In this document: positions 35,476 to 45,522 of the stretch, piece after piece
Layout: the number at the start of each line of letters is the position of its first letter
How positions within the stretch are numbered: the first letter of the stretch is position 1
From: Oceanibaculum nanhaiense
GTDB taxonomy: Bacteria > Pseudomonadota > Alphaproteobacteria > Oceanibaculales > Oceanibaculaceae
Length of the DNA: 64,000 nt
Direction of reading: 5' to 3'
Assembly (NCBI RefSeq): GCF_002148795.1
Contig: NZ_MPOB01000001.1
Span: 186,001-250,000 of the forward strand
Translations under genes and position numbers: made by a program
Notes under the pieces: model-generated
What the model was told of the DNA's origin: nothing
What the model saw: only the letters and a program-made list of their open reading frames with translations
Databases searched by the model: none

Positions 35476-37608
35476 ATGCGGAAGGCTGGTTCGAAAGCCA
35501 CGCCCTGGAGCGTGAAAGGGATCGATGACGCGACGCGGGCCGTCGCGCGCGAAGCCGCGCAGGAGGCCGGGCTGACCCTAGGCGCCTGGATCGACCGCGC
35601 CATTTTGCGGCATGCCGGCATAACCCCGGTTCCCGCCAATGATATGCCGGATGCCGGTACAGGGACTGAGGCGGATCCAAAGACGCTGGAAACCCAGGTC
35701 GCCGTTGCCGAAGGGCGGATCGAAGACCATCTCCGGCCGGTCGGCCTGGCGGTAGCGCGCATCGCGCAGCGGATGGTCCTGCTGGAGCGCGGCCTGAAAT
35801 CCCTGCCGCCGGACTGGCCCTCCACCGTGACCATGCCCGGCGGCGCAGCGGATCCGTCTCTGCCTGTGGACGAGAACCCTGTGGGCGAGGACCATATGGC
35901 TGGCGGCGTCGCCGACGATACGCCGGATGACGATGCGCCGGACGATGAGATCGTTTTTCCGCCCTCAACAACGGACGATGAGGCGACAGGCGAAAAGACC
36001 GCGGGCGAAAAGCCAGCGGGCGAAAAGCCTGAATCGCCGGAAGAGAACTGGGAAGCGCGCTGGGACCGCTTCAAGACGGAGCTGGCCGGTGAAAGTTCTG
36101 AGGAGACACGGGACGACGCGCCGGAACCGCCAGCAGCGGTAGCGGCCGGCGAAAACACCCCGTCTCCGCCCGGCTCCCCGCCAACCGCGGCGGATCAACG
36201 GCCGGTAAGGCGGCATTTCCCGGGCAAGCTCATAGTCGGCGGCCTCGTTCTGGTCATCGGTGTGGGCAGCGGGATCGCGCTGATGAGCCAGAGCGAGCGG
36301 CTGGGTATGGCGCCAGCCCTGCAGCGGGCGGCGGACGGCGTCATCGGGCTCGGCGAGGACGCCAGGCAGGTCTTGCAGAGCGGCACGCGCTGGATTGAGG
36401 AGCGGGCCTGGCAGCTGCGTGGCGGCCGGGACGGCGTCGAGGGCGGCGCTTCGTCAGAGTCTGCGGCACCCGATCCGGCGACGCCCGACATGTCCGCTTC
36501 GCCGCCTTTGGTGCAGCCCGAACCGGCGCAAGCCTCAGCGCCGCCAGCGTTATCCCCGGCTGCATCAGACCGATCTGAACCGGCGCCATCGCCCGAGCCC
36601 GCAGCACCCTTGCCAGTGGCACCGAAGGCAGCACCTGCGCCGACAGCGGCTGGTACAGCCTCTGGCGATGCGCGGCCAGCGGCAAAGCCAGAGGTCGCGG
36701 CCCTGCCGGATACCAAGGGGCCGGCTCCCAAAAGCCCGGATCTCAAGGGCTCCACTGTCAGTCCAAGCGCATCAGCGCCGGGCTTCGCCGGGCTGATGGA
36801 ACAGCGTGCGCGCCAGGGCGATCCCGAGGCGCAGCACGATCTGGCGGTGCTCTATGCGACGGGTGAGGGCCGCCCCCAGGATATGCGGGAAGCGGCCTAC
36901 TGGTTCCGTGAGGCGGCAATCCAGGGGATTCCCGGCGCACAGTACAATCTCGGCGTGCTCTACGAAAAAGGCACTGGTGTGCAGCAGGACGATGTTCGTG
37001 CGCTGCTCTGGTATCACAGTGCGGCCGAGCGCAACCATCCGCGCGCGCAGTATAATCTGGGCCTGTTCTATGCCCAGGGGCGGGGCATACCGGTGAACTA
37101 CGCCGAGGCCCGCAAATGGCTGCGCCGTGCCGGCGACCAGAATATGACGTCGGCGCTGTTCGAGCTTGGGCAGATGGAGGAGCGCGGGCTGGGCGATGCG
37201 CCTGACCTGAGCAAGGCGCGCGCGCTCTATGCCCAGGCGGCGGCGCTGGGCGATCAGGCGGCGGCGGAACGGTTGGTTGCGATGCCGCTGAGCAACAGCG
37301 CGCCACCATCCGAAGCGACCGGTAGTGCTGCCAGGGGTGATGCGGGCGCGGCGCCGGCCTCCGCCAAGCCCCTGTCGCCGGACGCGGAACGGGAGACGAT
37401 TCGCGCGATCCAGCAGATCCTGATCCGCCTCGGCTATGAAGTCGGGGCGGCGGACGGACTGCTTGGCGATCGCACGCGTGAGGGCATCCGCGATTATCAG
37501 CGCCGCCACGACCTGCCGGTCAACGGTACGCCATCGGCACTGCTGCTGCAGCATATGCTGCAAACCATGGGCGAAAAACCCGCCGCCGACCGGGCCGCCC
37601 GAGGCTAG
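35476..37608 (+). CDS. PodJ-like polar organiser: motif, single membrane segment, Sel1 repeats, peptidoglycan-binding domain (paralogue C)
   Basis: The 710-residue protein has, in order, the shared motif PWSVKGIDDATRAVAREAAQEAG with LGAWIDRAI; an acidic, disordered cytoplasmic region with GEK[TP]A repeats; one membrane segment at about 250-272 (KLIVGGLVLVIGVGSGIALM); a Pro/Ala-rich linker; four Sel1-like repeats at about 435-600; and a PG_binding_1 domain at about 637-700 (AIQQILIRLGYEVGAADGLLGDRTREGI). This is the layout of the alphaproteobacterial polar localisation factor PodJ. Orientation would put the Sel1 and wall-binding parts in the periplasm. It is shorter than Caulobacter PodJ. Confidence 0.82.
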   Translation: MRKAGSKATPWSVKGIDDATRAVAREAAQEAGLTLGAWIDRAILRHAGITPVPANDMPDAGTGTEADPKTLETQVAVAEGRIEDHLRPVGLAVARIAQRMVLLERGLKSLPPDWPSTVTMPGGAADPSLPVDENPVGEDHMAGGVADDTPDDDAPDDEIVFPPSTTDDEATGEKTAGEKPAGEKPESPEENWEARWDRFKTELAGESSEETRDDAPEPPAAVAAGENTPSPPGSPPTAADQRPVRRHFPGKLIVGGLVLVIGVGSGIALMSQSERLGMAPALQRAADGVIGLGEDARQVLQSGTRWIEERAWQLRGGRDGVEGGASSESAAPDPATPDMSASPPLVQPEPAQASAPPALSPAASDRSEPAPSPEPAAPLPVAPKAAPAPTAAGTASGDARPAAKPEVAALPDTKGPAPKSPDLKGSTVSPSASAPGFAGLMEQRARQGDPEAQHDLAVLYATGEGRPQDMREAAYWFREAAIQGIPGAQYNLGVLYEKGTGVQQDDVRALLWYHSAAERNHPRAQYNLGLFYAQGRGIPVNYAEARKWLRRAGDQNMTSALFELGQMEERGLGDAPDLSKARALYAQAAALGDQAAAERLVAMPLSNSAPPSEATGSAARGDAGAAPASAKPLSPDAERETIRAIQQILIRLGYEVGAADGLLGDRTREGIRDYQRRHDLPVNGTPSALLLQHMLQTMGEKPAADRAARG
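35986..36030 (+). repeat. Three 15-bp tandem repeats inside the PodJ-like gene
   Basis: Units ending GGCGAAAAGNCN follow each other at 35986-36000, 36001-36015 and 36016-36030 and encode three GEK-containing pentapeptides in the disordered cytoplasmic region. The last two units differ at one base, consistent with recent duplication. Confidence 0.8.
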
Positions 37609-37628
37609 AGCGGCTGTTTTCTTAAAGT

Positions 37629-38501
37629 CTAAAGCCCGGCGGGCCGCAGCCTGGTCGCCCGCACCCACCAGCTCGGCTGCACCGTTTGCAACGCTGCGGC
37701 GCCGGATTCCGCCGATTCTTCATCCTGCATCAGCGCGAAGCAGGTCGGGCCGCTGCCGGACAATCGTGCCAGCAGGCAGCCCGGCAGCGCTTCCAGATGG
37801 CTGAACACAGTGCCGATCTGTGGCACGAGAGCCAGGGCGGCGTCCGTCAAATCATTGCGCTGGGTGCGAAGGAAATCCAGCAAGCGGGCTGGTTCTTCGA
37901 GAGGTAGGACCGGTGCCGCTGCCCCGTATTTGCCGCTACGGGCGTGGAAGACGGCGGGGGTTGACAAAGGTACCCCGGGATTGACCAGCAGCACCGGTAG
38001 TGCCGGCAGCGACGATAGCGGTACCAGTGTCTCGCCGATGCCGGTCAGGCGGCAGGGCTGGTCCAGCAGGCAGACCGGCACATCGGCACCCAGCTCCAGC
38101 CCCAGCGCCATCAGCCGCTCCGTTGGTATTTCCAGGTTCCATAACCGGGCCAGTGCGCGCAGCGTGGCGGCGGCGTCAGCCGAGCCACCACCAATGCCGG
38201 CGGCGACCGGCAGGTTCTTTTCCAGCGTCAGCGAAGCTGCGGGCGGTATGTCAGCGTCCCCGGCCAGCAGGCGGGCGGCACGCAGCACCAGATTGTCGGC
38301 CTCGCCATCCAGGGCACCGGCGAACGGCCCGGTAATGGAAAGGCTCAGGGAATCGGCGGATTTCGCGGTAATCCGGTCGCCGGTTTCCGCGAAAGCGACG
38401 AGGCTGTCCAGCAGGTGATAGCCGTCCGCGCGGCGGCCGGTGACATGCAGGAACAGGTTCAGCTTGGCGGGGGCCTCCGCCGTTACGGAGGCGGCGGTCA
38501 T
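37629..38501 (-). CDS. ispE: 4-diphosphocytidyl-2-C-methyl-D-erythritol kinase
   Basis: The 290-residue GHMP kinase phosphorylates CDP-methylerythritol in the MEP isoprenoid pathway. Catalytic lysine K13 lies in APAKLNLFLHV, and the glycine-rich ATP loop LPVAAGIGGGSADAA is at 97-111. The length is normal. The start overlaps the stop of the upstream TPR gene by four bases (ATGA), so the two are co-translated. It converges on the PodJ-like gene with a 20-base gap. Confidence 0.95.
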   Translation of the reverse strand: MTAASVTAEAPAKLNLFLHVTGRRADGYHLLDSLVAFAETGDRITAKSADSLSLSITGPFAGALDGEADNLVLRAARLLAGDADIPPAASLTLEKNLPVAAGIGGGSADAAATLRALARLWNLEIPTERLMALGLELGADVPVCLLDQPCRLTGIGETLVPLSSLPALPVLLVNPGVPLSTPAVFHARSGKYGAAAPVLPLEEPARLLDFLRTQRNDLTDAALALVPQIGTVFSHLEALPGCLLARLSGSGPTCFALMQDEESAESGAAALQTVQPSWWVRATRLRPAGL

Positions 38502-40228
38502 CCGCCGCGCTTGGCGTCGCGCTTGGCGGACTCCGGCAGCCCGTCTTTCAGCTTCTTATCGACGGCCTCGATCAGGCTCTGGTCCTCGGGTTTCAGCGTC
38601 AGCACGCGCTGCCACTGGAACCGGGCTTCCAGCCGGCGTCCGACCTGCCAGTAGGCATCGCCGAGATGGTCATTGATGACGGGATCGTTGGGCTGCAGCT
38701 CAATGGCGCGTTCCAGCTGCCGCACCGCATCCTCGAAGCGCCCCTTGCGGTAGAGCACCCAGCCCAGGCTATCGACGATATAGCCGTCGGTCGGCCGCTG
38801 TGCCACGGCGCGCTCGATCATCTCATGCGCCTCGTCCAGCTTGATGTCCTGGTCGATCCAGGAATAGGCCAGGTAGTTCAGCACCAGCGGCTGCTCGGGC
38901 TGCAGGTCCAGAGCCTTCTGGAAATCGGATTCGGCCAGCGCCCACTGCTTGGCGCGCTCATGCGCGATGCCGCGCACATAGTACAGAGTCCAGTTCGCCC
39001 CTGTTCCCTGATCGATGCGGGCCATCGCTGCGTCATAGGCGGCGATCGCTTCCTGATATTTCTCCTGTCCGCGCAGCAGATCGCCGACCCGGACCAGCGC
39101 TTCGTGGCGGTCCTTGTGGCGTTCCGACATGGCGCGGAAATGGGCGACGGCCTCGTCGCGCCGCTTCATCGCATTCAGCGATTCGCCGATTGCCATGGCG
39201 GCGTTCCAGCCATAGGGCGAGTCGTCCGGGACATCCCTGAAGGCAGCGATGGCCTCTTCCCAGCGGCGCTGGTCCTGTAGCAGGTCGCCAATCAGCAGGA
39301 TTTTGCTTGCATGGCCGGGATCGAGATGCAGCGCCAGCTGCGCATGGATAAGTGCGGCTTCGGTGGCACGGTCATTGCGCAATCCGGTGGCGATGTCGTA
39401 GAGCGCTTCGGCGAGGCCGCCGAGCACATCCGTCGCCACGGGGTTCGGTGCCTGCCCCCGGTCCAGCCGCGCTATCCAGAGGTCAATGATCCGCCCGTCC
39501 GACTGGTCGCGGCGTGCCGAATTGTACAGCGCCCGCGCTTTGTCCGTCTTGCCCTGGCTTTCGTAGATCCAGCCCAGCGTCATGACCAGCCGCAAGGGCG
39601 GGGCCTCCAGCCTGCCCATCAGCGCTTCCAGCGATGCGGTGGCCTCCTCCGGACGGCCGGCCACCATCAGCAGCAGCCCGCTATGGAAGCTGGCCAGCAG
39701 CGACAGCCCATCCTCCTGCCGGATATCGCTCAGCAGCTTCAGGGCCGCATCGGTATCGCCCTGCCCCTGCAGCAGCCAGGCAAGCAGCAAGGGCCGGGTC
39801 AGTTGCATCAGCCCGCGCGCCGGCTGGTCGAGCAACTGCGTGGCGGCACCGTCGAAATTCTCCTGTCGGGCCATCTCGAGCGAGAGATAGAGGGCGGCGA
39901 CCGGGTCGCCCGGCGCCAGATCGGCCACCCGACGGGCCAGCGACCCCAGGGAATCGAGCCGGCCTTCGGCGATCTGCAGCACCAGAACACGGCGCAGCAG
40001 CGTCGGATTGTCCGGATCGGCGGCCAGCGCCTGGATCATATAGTCGGCGGCGGCGCCGAGGTCGGCCTCGCGGTAGGCGTGCTGGCCGGCCAGATAGCTG
40101 CCCGAGGCGGCCGTGGCGGCGGCGTGAGCCGGCCGCGCGGCCATCGGATGCCAGGCCAGAACGGAGCCGCCGATGAGGGCGGCACAGGCCAGACGGGCAA
40201 GACGGCAGGGCGGCAACGGGCGTGTCAT
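38498..40228 (-). CDS. Exported tetratricopeptide-repeat protein
   Basis: From the ATG at 40228 the precursor has 576 residues; the frame is open further upstream to 40324, but the signal-like segment (LARLACAALIGGSVLAW...ARPAHA) fixes the start. The mature protein is a solenoid of about a dozen TPR-like helical pairs, for example the AYREADLGAAADYMIQALAADPDNPTLL unit near the start and AVRQLERAIELQPNDPVINDHLGDAYWQVGR near the end. It probably is a periplasmic or outer-membrane scaffold. It is translationally coupled to ispE, a common arrangement in alphaproteobacteria. Confidence 0.88.
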   Translation of the reverse strand: MTRPLPPCRLARLACAALIGGSVLAWHPMAARPAHAAATAASGSYLAGQHAYREADLGAAADYMIQALAADPDNPTLLRRVLVLQIAEGRLDSLGSLARRVADLAPGDPVAALYLSLEMARQENFDGAATQLLDQPARGLMQLTRPLLLAWLLQGQGDTDAALKLLSDIRQEDGLSLLASFHSGLLLMVAGRPEEATASLEALMGRLEAPPLRLVMTLGWIYESQGKTDKARALYNSARRDQSDGRIIDLWIARLDRGQAPNPVATDVLGGLAEALYDIATGLRNDRATEAALIHAQLALHLDPGHASKILLIGDLLQDQRRWEEAIAAFRDVPDDSPYGWNAAMAIGESLNAMKRRDEAVAHFRAMSERHKDRHEALVRVGDLLRGQEKYQEAIAAYDAAMARIDQGTGANWTLYYVRGIAHERAKQWALAESDFQKALDLQPEQPLVLNYLAYSWIDQDIKLDEAHEMIERAVAQRPTDGYIVDSLGWVLYRKGRFEDAVRQLERAIELQPNDPVINDHLGDAYWQVGRRLEARFQWQRVLTLKPEDQSLIEAVDKKLKDGLPESAKRDAKRGG

Positions 40229-40292
40229 GATCGGTTTTCCACCCATCGGCCTGACGGAAACGCCGCGGCTGTGCGGCGCCCCCGGCGGCCTT

Positions 40293-41933
40293 CTACATGT
40301 TGGGATAGTTGGGCCCGCCGCCACCTTCCGGAACGACCCAGTTGATGTTCTGTGACGGATCCTTGATGTCGCAGGTTTTGCAATGCACGCAGTTCTGCGC
40401 GTTGATCTGCAGCCGGGGATTCGATCCGTCGTCGTCGCGCACGATCTCGTACACGCCGGCCGGGCAGTAGCGCTGCTCCGGTGCGTCGTAGAGCGCCAGA
40501 TTCACCTCGATCGGCACGCTCTTGTCGCGCAGAGTCAGATGCGCCGGCTGGTTCTCCTCGTGATTGGTGTTCGAGATGAACACCGAGGAGAGCTTGTCGA
40601 AGGTGATCTTGCCGTCGGGCTTGGGGTAGTCGATCGGCGTGCACTCGGACGCTTTCTTCAGCTGCGGATGGTCGGCGTGGTTACGGAAGGTCCACGGCGC
40701 CTTGCCCCGCAACAGGTAAGTATCGACAGCCGAATAGGCAAGGCCCGCCCACATCCCGTTATGGAAGGCCGGCCGGATGTTGCGCACACCGCGCAGCTCC
40801 TGCCATACCCAGCTTGCCTTCAGCGCTTCCGGATAGGCGGTCAGCTCGATACCGTTGCCGGCGCCTTCCTGGGTGAGCGCCTCGAAGGCGGATTCGGCGG
40901 CCAGCATGCCGGATTTCATCGCGGTGTGCGTGCCCTTGATCTTCGGCACGTTCAGGAAGCCGGCGGTGCAGCCGATCAGCGCGCCGCCCGGGAAGGTCAG
41001 TTTCGGAATCGACTGGAAGCCGCCCTCGTTCAGCGCCCGGGCACCATAGGAGATGCGGCGCGCGCCCTCGAAGAAGGGTTTCACGGCGGGGTGCAGTTTG
41101 AAGCGCTGGAATTCGTCGAACGGGCTGAGATAGGGATTCTGGTAGTCCAGTCCGATGACGAAGCCGACCGCCATCTGGTTGCCCTCCAGATGGTACAGGA
41201 AGGATCCGCCATAGGTGGCGCTGTTCATCGGCCAGCCGATGGAGTGCCAGACCAGCCCGGGCTGATGCTTTTCCGGGTCGATCTCCCACAGTTCCTTGAT
41301 GCCGATCCCGAAGGTCTGCGGGTCGCACTCCTTGCGCAGCTCGTATTTCTGAAACAGCCCCTTGCTCAACGAGCCACGGCAACCCTCGGCGAACAGGGTG
41401 ATCTTCGCGTGCAGCTCAACGCCCGGCGTGTGGTTGGCGGTGGGCTCGCCATCCTTGCCGATACCCATGTCGCCGGTGGCGACGCCGCGCACCGCGCCAT
41501 TCTCGTCATACAGCACCTCGGCGGCGGCGAAGCCGGGGTAGATTTCCACGCCCAGCGCCTCGGCCTGCTCGCCCAGCCAGCGGCAGACATTGCCCAGGCT
41601 GACGATATAATTGCCGTGATTGTTCATCTGCGGCGGGGTCGGCAGCTTGAACGCCTTGTTTTCCGTCAGGAACATGAAGCGGTCATCGGCGGCCGGCGTG
41701 TTCAGCGGCGCGCCCTTTTCCTGCCAGTCGGGAATCAGCTCGTTCAGCGCGCGGGGTTCCAGCACCGCGCCGGAAAGAATATGCGCCCCGACCTCGGAGC
41801 CCTTCTCGACGATGCAGACGCTGACATCCTTGCCGCTTTCGGCGCAGAGCTGCTTCAGCCGTATCGCTGCGCTCAGACCCGACGGGCCGGCGCCGACGAT
41901 GACGACGTCATATTCCATGCTTTCGCGTTCCAT
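40293..41933 (-). CDS. Electron-transfer flavoprotein-ubiquinone oxidoreductase
   Basis: The 546-residue enzyme passes electrons from ETF to ubiquinone, linking fatty-acid and amino-acid oxidation to respiration. The N-terminal FAD loop GAGPSG is at about residues 13-18. Near the C-terminus, C490 and the trio C515, C518, C521 ([12 protein letters not shown]) supply the [4Fe-4S] ligands, and the protein ends in the usual GGGPNYPNM. Start could also be the ATG at 41918. It lies 64 bases upstream of the TPR gene. Confidence 0.95.
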   Translation of the reverse strand: MERESMEYDVVIVGAGPSGLSAAIRLKQLCAESGKDVSVCIVEKGSEVGAHILSGAVLEPRALNELIPDWQEKGAPLNTPAADDRFMFLTENKAFKLPTPPQMNNHGNYIVSLGNVCRWLGEQAEALGVEIYPGFAAAEVLYDENGAVRGVATGDMGIGKDGEPTANHTPGVELHAKITLFAEGCRGSLSKGLFQKYELRKECDPQTFGIGIKELWEIDPEKHQPGLVWHSIGWPMNSATYGGSFLYHLEGNQMAVGFVIGLDYQNPYLSPFDEFQRFKLHPAVKPFFEGARRISYGARALNEGGFQSIPKLTFPGGALIGCTAGFLNVPKIKGTHTAMKSGMLAAESAFEALTQEGAGNGIELTAYPEALKASWVWQELRGVRNIRPAFHNGMWAGLAYSAVDTYLLRGKAPWTFRNHADHPQLKKASECTPIDYPKPDGKITFDKLSSVFISNTNHEENQPAHLTLRDKSVPIEVNLALYDAPEQRYCPAGVYEIVRDDDGSNPRLQINAQNCVHCKTCDIKDPSQNINWVVPEGGGGPNYPNM

Positions 41934-42070
41934 TTACCCTGTCCTGCTGCGCTAGACCAAATCGTGGCGGACCGGAATTGCGGCCGGTCGGTCGATCTTT
42001 CGTCCTCTCGGGCCGCAGCTTCCTATATAGTTCGTCAAATCAGAAACCGCCTATCCCTTAGCGCAACGCG

Positions 42071-42964
42071 ATGGCGATTGCCATGCCAGAACCGCAATAT
42101 TCCAATCCGATCCGCCTGTTGCAATGGTATGCCGAGGCCGGAATCGACGAGGCGATCGAGGATCAACCGATCGATCGCTACGCTATTGCGGCGCGCGCCC
42201 GGCCGTCCGCCGCCGCAACCGGCGCAGACCAGGGGCGGCAGAGCGTTCCGGCGGGGTCACGACCGCTGCCTGCGGCGCTGGCGCAGCCTCGCCCAGCCGT
42301 AGCCCCAGCCTCTCCTGGTATAGCGGCCAGCAGCTTTGACGGGGCGGCCGATGCGCGGCGCCGTGCCGCCTCGGCCGACTCGCTGGACGCGCTGCGCACG
42401 GCACTGGCCGCCTTCGATGGGTGCGCCCTGAAGCAGACCGCGATGAATCTGGTGTTCGCCGACGGCAACCCGGCCGCACCAATCATGTTCATCGGTGAGG
42501 CGCCGGGGCGTGACGAGGACCGGCAGGGCCTGCCCTTTGTCGGCCGCTCCGGCAAGCTGCTGGACAGTATGCTGGCGGCCATCGGGCTGGAGCGCCATGC
42601 CGAGAAGCCCGAACAGGCCGTCTATATCGCCAATATCCTGCCCTGGCGGCCGCCCGGCGACCGCACGCCGACCGCCGCCGAGATTGCTGCTTGCCTGCCC
42701 TTTATCGAACGGCATATCGCGCTGGTGAAGCCGCGCCATGTCGTTCTGCTGGGCGGCACGGCGGCGAAATCCCTGCTGAATCGCAGCGAGGGCATCATGC
42801 GGCTGCGTGGACGCTGGTATGAGCACCCGGTCGAGGGGCTCGATAAACCGGTATCCTGTCTCGCGACCCTTCATCCGGCCTTCCTTTTGCGAAGCCCGAA
42901 GGAGAAGCGGAGCGCCTGGCGTGATTTTCTCGAGCTAAAGTCGAAATTAGGAACTTCTGTATAA
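42071..42964 (+). CDS. Uracil-DNA glycosylase, family-4-like, with reduced iron-sulphur ligands
   Basis: The 297-residue protein has a disordered Pro/Ala-rich N-terminal 100 residues, then a glycosylase core: motif [25 protein letters not shown] near 140-163 and motif [11 protein letters not shown] near 275. It removes uracil from DNA in base-excision repair. Family 4 enzymes bind [4Fe-4S] through four cysteines. Here only C118 (FDGC) and the AAC cysteine near 216 match; the first ligand is not cysteine and the third is tryptophan (NILPWRPPG). It is thus probably the Fe-S-free alphaproteobacterial type. Confidence 0.88.
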   Translation: MAIAMPEPQYSNPIRLLQWYAEAGIDEAIEDQPIDRYAIAARARPSAAATGADQGRQSVPAGSRPLPAALAQPRPAVAPASPGIAASSFDGAADARRRAASADSLDALRTALAAFDGCALKQTAMNLVFADGNPAAPIMFIGEAPGRDEDRQGLPFVGRSGKLLDSMLAAIGLERHAEKPEQAVYIANILPWRPPGDRTPTAAEIAACLPFIERHIALVKPRHVVLLGGTAAKSLLNRSEGIMRLRGRWYEHPVEGLDKPVSCLATLHPAFLLRSPKEKRSAWRDFLELKSKLGTSV

Positions 42965-43080
42965 CTTATTGACTTCACACCCGAAGCCAAATTTCCAGAA
43001 AGTTGACGTTAAATAACCGCCAGGGGCTGAGACGATTCAACGTCTTGCCAGACCCCTCTTCTTCTGTTTTACCTAGCGCT

Positions 43081-44949
43081 ATGAATCCGCGTGATACTAG
43101 AAAAATCATAGCGATTTCAAAGGCATCAATGCTCGCAGCGCTTTTGGCGGTCGGGCTGGCGATGCCGGCGAAGGCCCTTGACGGGCTGCCGATCGAAACC
43201 GCGCTCCTGTCGCCGGGCACGCTCGAGAAAGCTCTCGAGGGGCAAGCCTCTGGTTTGCCTGCCGTTTTGCGGCCGTCGGATGCGCAACTCTACAAGCGCA
43301 TCTTCTCCCTGCAGACGCTGGGGCGGTGGGAAGCGGCCGATCGTGAAATCGCTAAACTGAACGACCGGTCGCTGATGGGGCATGTCCTCTATCAGCGCTA
43401 TATGCATCCGACCGCCTACCGCTCCTCCTATGAGGAATTGCGGCGCTGGCTGGAGTTGTATGCCGATCATCCTGAGGCCAGCCGGGTCCATGGCCTGGCC
43501 CTGAAGCGCAAGCCCGCCGGCGCGAAGGCGCCGACGGCCCCGGTGCAGGGCTTTCTGTACGGCAATGGTACCGAAGGCTCGGGCATGCCGGAGCGTATCA
43601 GCATCCGCAACCGGGCCGGCAAGCTGGTCAAGAACGCCGCCGCCGATCAGGTGTTGCGGCAGATCACGGCGCTCTCGCGTGACGGCTCGCCGAGCGCGGC
43701 GCTGAAGCTTCTGGAAGAGCGGCTGACGGGCGAGATCGATGCCCTGCCCCTCGCGCTTGCGCGCGGCGAGATCGCCGCCGGCTATTACCTCGCCAACCGC
43801 GACGATCTGGCGCTGGAGCATGCCGCCAAGGCGGTGCGCCAGTCGGCCGACCGCGACATGATGGCGGCCTGGGTTGCTGGCCTTGCCGCCTGGCGGCTTG
43901 GCAAGTTCGATGCCTCGGGCCGCTATTTCGAAATGGTGGCGCTTGACGACGATGTTTCCGGCTGGACCGCCGCTGCCGCTGCCTATTGGGCCTCGCGCGT
44001 GCATCTGAAGCAGCGCCGCCCGGCCGAGGCGACGCGCTGGCTGGCCCGCGCAGCGACCTTCCCGGCGAGCTTCTACGGGTTGCTGGCGCGCCGGGCGCTG
44101 GGCGTCGAGACGCCGGCGAACTGGGGCGAGCCGCCGCTCGATACTTCGGATTTCCGCTATCTGATGGCGCAGCCGGGCGGCAAGCGCAGTCTGGCGCTGA
44201 TTCAGCTGGACATGACCGAACTGGCGGAGATGGAGCTGCGCAAGCTCTACCCCCGGATCGAGCCGGAGCGCGCCACGGCAGTGCTGGCCGTCGCCAACCG
44301 CGCCAATATGGCCGGCTTGGCCCTGCGGCTGGCCAGCCGGCTGCAGGTTGCGACCGGCGAGCGCTACAAGGTCGGGCTGTTTCCGATGCCGCAATGGGAG
44401 CCGCCGGGCGGCTTCATCGTCGATAAGGCGCTGCTGTTCAGCATCATCCGCCAGGAATCGGCCTTCGATGTCCGCGCCCAGAGCGGCAGCGGCGCGCGCG
44501 GCCTGATGCAGCTGATGCCGAGCACGGCGCGGCTGATGGCGACCGATGAGGAATATGCTGGCAACCGGTCGGAGCTGTTCGACCCCGACCTGAATCTGAC
44601 GCTGGGCCAGCGCTATCTGCAGCATCTGATCGGGCTGGACACGCTGGATGGCAACCTGTTCTGGGTGGTTGCTTCCTATAATGCTGGCCCGGGCAATCTG
44701 CGGCGCTGGCTGAAGCAGGTCGATTACCGCGATGATCCGCTGCTGTTCATCGAATCGATCCCGTCGCGCGAGACACGGAATTTCGTCGAGCGGGTGGTGG
44801 CGAATTTCTGGACCTACCGCATGCGCATGGGCCAGCCCTCCCCGTCGCTGGACCAGGTGGCGGCCGGCCAATGGCCGATGTATGAATCGCTGGACCCGCA
44901 GGCCCCGGACAACGGTTCGATTGCCCAGACCATCTCGGCGACGCATTAG
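43081..44949 (+). CDS. Soluble lytic murein transglycosylase
   Basis: From the ATG at 43081 the precursor has 622 residues, with a Sec signal ending near MPAKA; the open frame begins at 43003. A long alpha-helical superhelix is followed by the catalytic SLT domain: [11 protein letters not shown] (glutamate near 458), [10 protein letters not shown] and ASYNAGPGN. The enzyme cleaves glycan strands of peptidoglycan in the periplasm, leaving 1,6-anhydromuramic ends. It precedes moaB by 23 bases in the same direction. Confidence 0.92.
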   Translation: MNPRDTRKIIAISKASMLAALLAVGLAMPAKALDGLPIETALLSPGTLEKALEGQASGLPAVLRPSDAQLYKRIFSLQTLGRWEAADREIAKLNDRSLMGHVLYQRYMHPTAYRSSYEELRRWLELYADHPEASRVHGLALKRKPAGAKAPTAPVQGFLYGNGTEGSGMPERISIRNRAGKLVKNAAADQVLRQITALSRDGSPSAALKLLEERLTGEIDALPLALARGEIAAGYYLANRDDLALEHAAKAVRQSADRDMMAAWVAGLAAWRLGKFDASGRYFEMVALDDDVSGWTAAAAAYWASRVHLKQRRPAEATRWLARAATFPASFYGLLARRALGVETPANWGEPPLDTSDFRYLMAQPGGKRSLALIQLDMTELAEMELRKLYPRIEPERATAVLAVANRANMAGLALRLASRLQVATGERYKVGLFPMPQWEPPGGFIVDKALLFSIIRQESAFDVRAQSGSGARGLMQLMPSTARLMATDEEYAGNRSELFDPDLNLTLGQRYLQHLIGLDTLDGNLFWVVASYNAGPGNLRRWLKQVDYRDDPLLFIESIPSRETRNFVERVVANFWTYRMRMGQPSPSLDQVAAGQWPMYESLDPQAPDNGSIAQTISATH

Positions 44950-44972
44950 CGCACAGAGAGCGGCTCCCGATC

Positions 44973-45521
44973 ATGGCTATTGACGAGCGTATTCCCTTCG
45001 TCGCGATCAGCATCGCGGTTCTCACCGTTTCCGATACGCGCGGCCTGGCCGAGGACCGCTCCGGCGACACGCTGGTGCAGCGCATCGCGGCGGCGGGCCA
45101 TCGGCTCGCCGACCGCGCCATCGTGAAGGACGAGATCGCTGATATCGTCGCCCGGCTGCAAGGCTGGATCGAGGATCCGGCGGTGGATTGCGTGATTTCC
45201 ACCGGCGGTACCGGCGTGACCGGCCGCGATGTGACGCCGGAGGCCTTTGCCCAGGTGTTCGAAAAGGACATACCGGGCTTCGGCGAGCTGTTTCGCTGGC
45301 AGAGCTACCAGAAGATCGGCAGCTCTACCATTCAGTCGCGCGCGGTCGCCGGCGTGGCCAGGGGGACATACCTGTTCGCCCTGCCCGGCTCGACCGGTGC
45401 CGTGAAGGATGCCTGGGACGGTATCCTTGCGCAGCAGCTCGATATCCGCCACCAGCCCTGCAATTTCGTGGAGCTGATGCCGCGCCTGCGCGAGCATGAG
45501 GGCTGGGGCCGTAAATCCTGA
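44973..45521 (+). CDS. moaB: Molybdenum cofactor biosynthesis protein B
   Basis: The 182-residue MogA/MoaB-fold protein contains the [13 protein letters not shown] start and [17 protein letters not shown] near 75-91, the molybdopterin-binding signature. Members adenylylate molybdopterin or bind it, supporting molybdenum cofactor synthesis. No other moa or moe genes are in the window. It ends one base from the convergent glycosyltransferase gene. Confidence 0.93.
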   Translation: MAIDERIPFVAISIAVLTVSDTRGLAEDRSGDTLVQRIAAAGHRLADRAIVKDEIADIVARLQGWIEDPAVDCVISTGGTGVTGRDVTPEAFAQVFEKDIPGFGELFRWQSYQKIGSSTIQSRAVAGVARGTYLFALPGSTGAVKDAWDGILAQQLDIRHQPCNFVELMPRLREHEGWGRKS

Positions 45522-45522
45522 C

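Noticed and set aside
34083-35480. tRNA-Gln as an integration site for the following three genes
   Set aside because: No integrase, no repeated tRNA end and no change of composition are visible. The genes carry chromosomal PodJ-type motifs.
40383-42302. A 639-residue plus-strand frame opposite the ETF-quinone oxidoreductase
   Set aside because: Antisense shadow of a gene with complete FAD and Fe-S motifs. It also runs across the divergent promoter gap.
43126-44946. A 606-residue minus-strand frame opposite the lytic transglycosylase
   Set aside because: Antisense shadow; the plus strand has a signal peptide and an intact SLT active site.
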